Positions 50,372 to 55,863 of a DNA stretch of 55,863 nucleotides are shown here, piece after piece. The stretch lies in contig NZ_AUWQ01000106.1 in the NCBI RefSeq assembly GCF_000455205.1, positions 1 to 55,863 of the forward strand, in the 5' to 3' direction. Origin of the DNA: Mycobacterium sp. UM_CSW (GTDB lineage: Bacteria > Actinomycetota > Actinomycetes > Mycobacteriales > Mycobacteriaceae). Under the pieces are notes generated by a model. The model was not told the DNA's origin and searched no databases. It saw nothing but the letters and a program-made list of their open reading frames with translations. The stretch's first letter is position 1. Each line of letters starts with the position of its first letter. The position numbers and the translations under genes are program-made.

Positions 50372-51414
50372 TCGTCGTCTTGTTCGACCCCCGCCGCCCG
50401 TCGCTGGTGCCGGTCGAGGCCATCGAGCACCTCGCCGGCGAGGTGCAGTACACCGAGGAGATGCCGGTCGCGGTGCCTTGGTCGCTGCCCGCCGCGCGGC
50501 CCGTGCACTCCGGGGATGACGCGCCGGTGCTGCTGTCATCCGATCCCGACCACCCCGCCGTCGTCGCCCGGTTGGCCGCCGGGGCCCGCCTGATCTCGGC
50601 GCCGGACACGCCGCGCGGCGAGCGACTGGTCGACGCCGTCGCGATGATGGACAAGCTGCGCACCGCGGGGCCCTGGGAGAGTGAGCAAACTCACGACTCG
50701 CTGCGCAGGTTCCTGCTCGAGGAGACCTATGAGCTGCTCGACGCGGTGGGGAGCGGCAACGCCGACCTGCTGCGCGAGGAACTCGGCGACGTGTTGCTGC
50801 AGGTGCTCTTTCACGCTCGCATCGCCGAGGACGCGCCGCAGCTTCCGTTCACGATCGACGACGTCGCCGTCACGCTGATGCGCAAGCTTGGCAATCGGGT
50901 GCCGGGAGTGCTTGCGGGACAGTCGATTTCGCTTGAAGAGCAGTTGGCGCAGTGGGAGGAGCGCAAGGCCGCCGAGAAGTCGCGGAATTCGGTGATGGAC
51001 GATGTTCACACCGGTCAACCGGCGTTGGCGTTGGCGCAGAAGGTGATTCAACGCGCCGAGAAGGCGGGGCTGCCCGCCGACCTGATCCCGGCCGAGATCA
51101 CCTCGGTCTCCGTGTCGGCCGATGTGGATGCGGAAAGCGCGCTTCGCACGGCGGTTTTGGAGTTCGTCGACACCGTCCGCGGTGTGGAGAGGTCGATCGT
51201 CGCCAGCCGCCGGGGCGACAACGTGCCGGTCGAGCTGGATGTGGTGCCGCTGGGCGAAGTGACCGAGGAGGAGTGGCGTGCGCACTGGCCGTCCGCTTCG
51301 CTGGCCGTCGACGGCGAGCCGTTGGGCGAGGGGGTCGCCGAGCCGGAGGTGGACGACGGTGCCCGGCCGAAGGCGTCGGAGGGTGGTTCCAAGAAGCGTC
51401 GGGGCCGGAAGTAG
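50368..51414 (+). CDS. mazG: Nucleoside triphosphate pyrophosphohydrolase MazG
   Basis: 348 residues; removes damaged or non-canonical NTPs. The catalytic helices EETYELLDAV and EELGDVLLQV (EExxE...ExxD) lie near residues 115-150. The N-terminal about 80 residues and the acidic/basic C-terminal tail are as in mycobacterial MazG. TTG 50368 has a strong GAGGAGGAGG site. Confidence 0.95.
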   Translation: MIVVLFDPRRPSLVPVEAIEHLAGEVQYTEEMPVAVPWSLPAARPVHSGDDAPVLLSSDPDHPAVVARLAAGARLISAPDTPRGERLVDAVAMMDKLRTAGPWESEQTHDSLRRFLLEETYELLDAVGSGNADLLREELGDVLLQVLFHARIAEDAPQLPFTIDDVAVTLMRKLGNRVPGVLAGQSISLEEQLAQWEERKAAEKSRNSVMDDVHTGQPALALAQKVIQRAEKAGLPADLIPAEITSVSVSADVDAESALRTAVLEFVDTVRGVERSIVASRRGDNVPVELDVVPLGEVTEEEWRAHWPSASLAVDGEPLGEGVAEPEVDDGARPKASEGGSKKRRGRK

Positions 51415-51595
51415 GTCGGTCCCGTGTGTCGCCGTCACGCGGCCGTAGTTGCTGGTAGCAAACGCCAAATTGGCTGACGATCGACGCCGCATCGGGGGGC
51501 GCGGGGCCGTAATCGACCGGGGACGGCCGAATCGCGTGGGACGATGGTCGTGGTCGAGTTTGTGTAGGGAAAGTCCAGGGGAGTTTCAGAGGGGC

Positions 51596-53661
<2,066 letters not shown>

Positions 53662-53672
53662 GTTGAAATAGC

Positions 53673-54293
53673 TTGACGCCCAAGCCCGATCCGAAACGCC
53701 GCTCCCCGGCATCGCGCCCGGGGAAGGCCGGCGATTCGGTTCGGCGCCGTCGAGCCGCCAAGCCATCAGCGCCGCCGCAGAGGACGGTGCAGGAGCGTGT
53801 CGTCGAGCCCATCAAGCGCCAGGTCGCCGAGTCCGTCGAACAGCGCTCCGAGCAGCGGCTCGGGTTCACCGCTCGACGGGCGGCGGTGCTGGCCGCGGTG
53901 ATCTGCGTGCTGACGCTGACCATCGCCGGCCCGGTGCGCACCTACTTCGCGCAGCGCACCGAGATGAATCAGCTGGCCGCGAGCGAAGCCGCGCTGCGCC
54001 GCCAGATCGCGGACCTCGAGCAGAAGAAGGTCAAGCTCGGCGACCCGGCATACATTGCGGCGCAGGCGCGCGAGCGCCTCGGTTTCGTGATGCCCGGCGA
54101 CATTCCGTTCCAGGTTCAGCTTCCGCCGACGGCGGCGGCGTCCCCGCAGCCCGGCGCCGACGCGGCGAAACCGGCGAACAACAACCCGTGGTACACCTCG
54201 CTGTGGCACACCATCGCCGACGCGCCCCACCTGCCGCCGGCCGCCCCGCCGCCACCGGAGGCCCCGCCGAACCCCATGGCTCCCGGTGGTTGA
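53673..54293 (+). CDS. DivIC/FtsB-family septum protein (Rv1024-like)
   Basis: 206 residues. A basic Pro-rich cytoplasmic tail covers about residues 1-65, then comes one membrane helix (about 68-90), then a coiled coil with MNQLAASEAALRRQIADLEQKKVKL, then an extracytoplasmic Pro-rich tail. RERLGFVMPGD is the conserved FtsB/DivIC end. It likely joins the FtsQLB-type divisome complex. TTG start 11 bases after eno. Confidence 0.88.
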   Translation: MTPKPDPKRRSPASRPGKAGDSVRRRRAAKPSAPPQRTVQERVVEPIKRQVAESVEQRSEQRLGFTARRAAVLAAVICVLTLTIAGPVRTYFAQRTEMNQLAASEAALRRQIADLEQKKVKLGDPAYIAAQARERLGFVMPGDIPFQVQLPPTAAASPQPGADAAKPANNNPWYTSLWHTIADAPHLPPAAPPPPEAPPNPMAPGG

Positions 54294-54774
54294 TCGTGGC
54301 GATCTGGAAGCGGTGGCGCGCCAGCTCGGCCGCGAGCCGCGCGGGGTGCTTGAGATCGCCTACCGTTGTCCCAACGGCGAACCCGGCGTGGTGAAGACCG
54401 CACCGAAACTGCCTGACGGCACGCCCTTTCCGACGCTGTACTACCTGACCCACCCGGTGCTGACCGCGGCGGCGAGCCGACTCGAGACGACGGGATTGAT
54501 GCGCGAGATGACCGAGCGGTTGCGGACCGATGCTGAGCTGGCGGCCGCCTATCGGCGGGCCCACGAATCGTATCTGGCCGAACGTGATGCGATCGAACCG
54601 CTGGGCACGACGTTCTCGGGCGGCGGGATGCCGGATCGGGTCAAGTGCCTGCACGTGCTGATCGCGCACTCGCTGGCCAAGGGTCCCGGTGTGAATCCGC
54701 TTGGGGACGAGGCGTTGTCGGTGCTGGCCGACGACCCGGCGATGGCCGGCGTTTTGGTTGCGGGGCAGTGGTGA
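54286..54774 (+). CDS. DUF501 protein (Rv1025-like)
   Basis: 162 residues. DUF501 pattern: YRCPNGEPGVVKTAPKL, PFPTLYYLTHP and CLHVLIAHSLAKGPGVNPLGD, with Cys and His residues that may bind metal. Function unknown; always beside ppx in actinobacteria. GTG overlaps the previous gene by eight bases. Confidence 0.9.
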   Translation: MVDRGDLEAVARQLGREPRGVLEIAYRCPNGEPGVVKTAPKLPDGTPFPTLYYLTHPVLTAAASRLETTGLMREMTERLRTDAELAAAYRRAHESYLAERDAIEPLGTTFSGGGMPDRVKCLHVLIAHSLAKGPGVNPLGDEALSVLADDPAMAGVLVAGQW

Positions 54775-55712
54775 GCCGGCTCGCCGCGATCGATTGCGGT
54801 ACCAACTCGATCCGGTTGCTGATCGCCGACGCGGATGGCGGCCGGCTGCGCGACGTGCACCGCGAGACGCGGATCGTGCGGCTGGGGCAGGGCGTCGACG
54901 CGACGGGCGAGTTCGCCCCCGACGCGATCGCGCGCACCCGCGCCGCCCTGACCGACTATGCGTCGCTGCTGAAGGCGCACGGGGTTGAGCGAGTGCGGAT
55001 GGTGGCGACGTCGGCGGCGCGTGATGTCGCCAATCGCGATGTGTTCTTTGCGATGACGGCCGAGGTGCTGGGTGCGGTGTTGCCCGGTGCGGTGGCCGAG
55101 GTGATCAGCGGCGCGGAGGAGGCGTCGCTTTCTTTTCACGGTGCTGTCGGCGAATTGGACAGCGCTGCCGCACCTTTCGTCGTCGTCGACCTGGGCGGCG
55201 GCTCCACCGAGATCGTGCTCGGCAGCGAGCGGGTGGTGGCCGCCTACTCGGCCGACATCGGATGCGTCCGGCTGACCGAGCGCTGCCTGCACTCCGACCC
55301 GCCCACGCCCGACGAGGTGGCGGCCGCCCGAGAGGTGGTGCGCGAGCGGCTGGAGGTCGCGCTGGGCGTGGTGGACGTCGAAGGGGCGCGCACCTGGGTC
55401 GGGCTCGCCGGCACGATGACGACGCTGTCCGCGTTGGCGCACAACATGACGGCGTATGACTCTGCGGCCATTCATCTTTCGCGCGTGCCAGGCAGTGGTT
55501 TGCTGGCGGTGTGCGAGCGGTTGATCGGGATGACGCGATCTCAGCGCGCCGCGTTGCCGCCGATGCACGAGGGTAGGGCCGATGTGATCGGCGGCGGCGC
55601 GATCGTGGTGGAGGAGTTGGCGCGCGAGCTGCGCGCCCGCGCGGGCATCGACGAGTTGATCGTCAGCGAACACGACATCCTGGACGGCATCGTGCTGTCG
55701 ATCGCCGGCTGA
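54771..55712 (+). CDS. ppx: Exopolyphosphatase / pppGpp phosphohydrolase
   Basis: 313 residues; Ppx/GppA family, short two-domain actinobacterial form (ppx2, Rv1026). ASKHA fold: AIDCGTNSIRLLIAD and VVDLGGGSTEIVLG bind phosphate; the C-terminal block IGGGAIVVEELA is family-typical. GTG 54771 makes a GTGA overlap. The last codons lie in the first copy of a tandem duplication. Confidence 0.95.
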   Translation: MSRLAAIDCGTNSIRLLIADADGGRLRDVHRETRIVRLGQGVDATGEFAPDAIARTRAALTDYASLLKAHGVERVRMVATSAARDVANRDVFFAMTAEVLGAVLPGAVAEVISGAEEASLSFHGAVGELDSAAAPFVVVDLGGGSTEIVLGSERVVAAYSADIGCVRLTERCLHSDPPTPDEVAAAREVVRERLEVALGVVDVEGARTWVGLAGTMTTLSALAHNMTAYDSAAIHLSRVPGSGLLAVCERLIGMTRSQRAALPPMHEGRADVIGGGAIVVEELARELRARAGIDELIVSEHDILDGIVLSIAG

Positions 55713-55846
55713 GTCACATGGGCCCCATTAGTACCCGCGCGGAGGCGGCACCCTTTGTGCCCGCCTCATAGCGACAAAATTCCGCCGTCGCGGTCGATCG
55801 CCGGCTGAGTCACATCCGCCCCATCAGTACCCGCGCGGAGGCGGCC
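55698..55846. repeat. Tandem duplication over the ppx 3' end (period 96)
   Basis: A 53-base stretch at 55698-55750 recurs at 55794-55846 with a few changes. It begins with the last codons and stop of ppx (TCGATCGCCGGCTGA) and includes TACCCGCGCGGAGGCGG. The second copy is non-coding here. No gene is seen from 55,713 to the window end. Confidence 0.8.
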
Positions 55847-55863
55847 GCGTTGACTCACTAAAA

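Overview
The window is chromosomal DNA from a high-GC actinobacterium, almost certainly a non-tuberculous Mycobacterium. From about 21.8 kb to the end, the gene order follows the M. tuberculosis stretch Rv1007c-Rv1026 as I recall it: metS, tatD, rpfB, ksgA, ispE, pks16, pth, rplY, lpqT, prsA, glmU, tRNA-Gln, Rv1019, mfd, mazG, lpqU, eno, Rv1024, Rv1025, ppx2. A PPE protein of the SVP subgroup is also present. The sequence alone does not fix the species.

Region 1 (1-17,763, minus strand) is a 15-gene run, open at the left edge and mostly joined by 4-base ATGA/GTGA overlaps. It reads as a Wzx/Wzy-type exopolysaccharide locus. It has an initiating sugar-phosphate transferase, a WecG/TagA transferase, a flippase, a polymerase/ligase and a chain-length co-polymerase with an altered kinase domain. 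It also has three glycosyltransferase genes, one a GT2-GT4 fusion, and a sugar-nucleotide cassette (nucleotidyltransferase, PIG-L deacetylase, SDR, RmlC-like epimerase, two C-methyltransferase-family proteins, an orphan flavoprotein). I see no outer-membrane exporter.

Region 2 (17,764-21,592) holds a lone PPE-SVP gene, two tandem TetR regulators of the gamma-butyrolactone-receptor type and a single-PAS protein. An 11-base motif (10 of 11 matching) sits at the putative promoters of both the exopolysaccharide run and the PPE gene. This suggests, without proof, that the regulators control both.

Region 3 (21,819-40,092) is mostly core: methionyl-tRNA synthetase; tatD; the rpfB-rsmA-ispE operon behind a structured leader; the pks16 acyl-AMP ligase; pth and rplY; and glmU-prs-arsC-lpqT beside a tRNA-Gln. 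Inserted in it are a TetR-controlled flavoprotein-ferredoxin-SDR operon with a clear palindromic operator, an SDR, and a pair of 96-base structured repeats.

Region 4 (40,099-46,548) is an accessory block: an SDR with Arg in place of the catalytic Lys, a luciferase-like monooxygenase, a TetR with its operator, a sulfotransferase paired with a DUF1214-like protein, and a second diaminopimelate-decarboxylase-like gene. Region 5 (46,656-55,712) is core again: mfd, mazG, lpqU, eno, a DivIC/FtsB-like protein, a DUF501 protein and ppx2. The window ends in a short tandem duplication that copies the 3' end of ppx.
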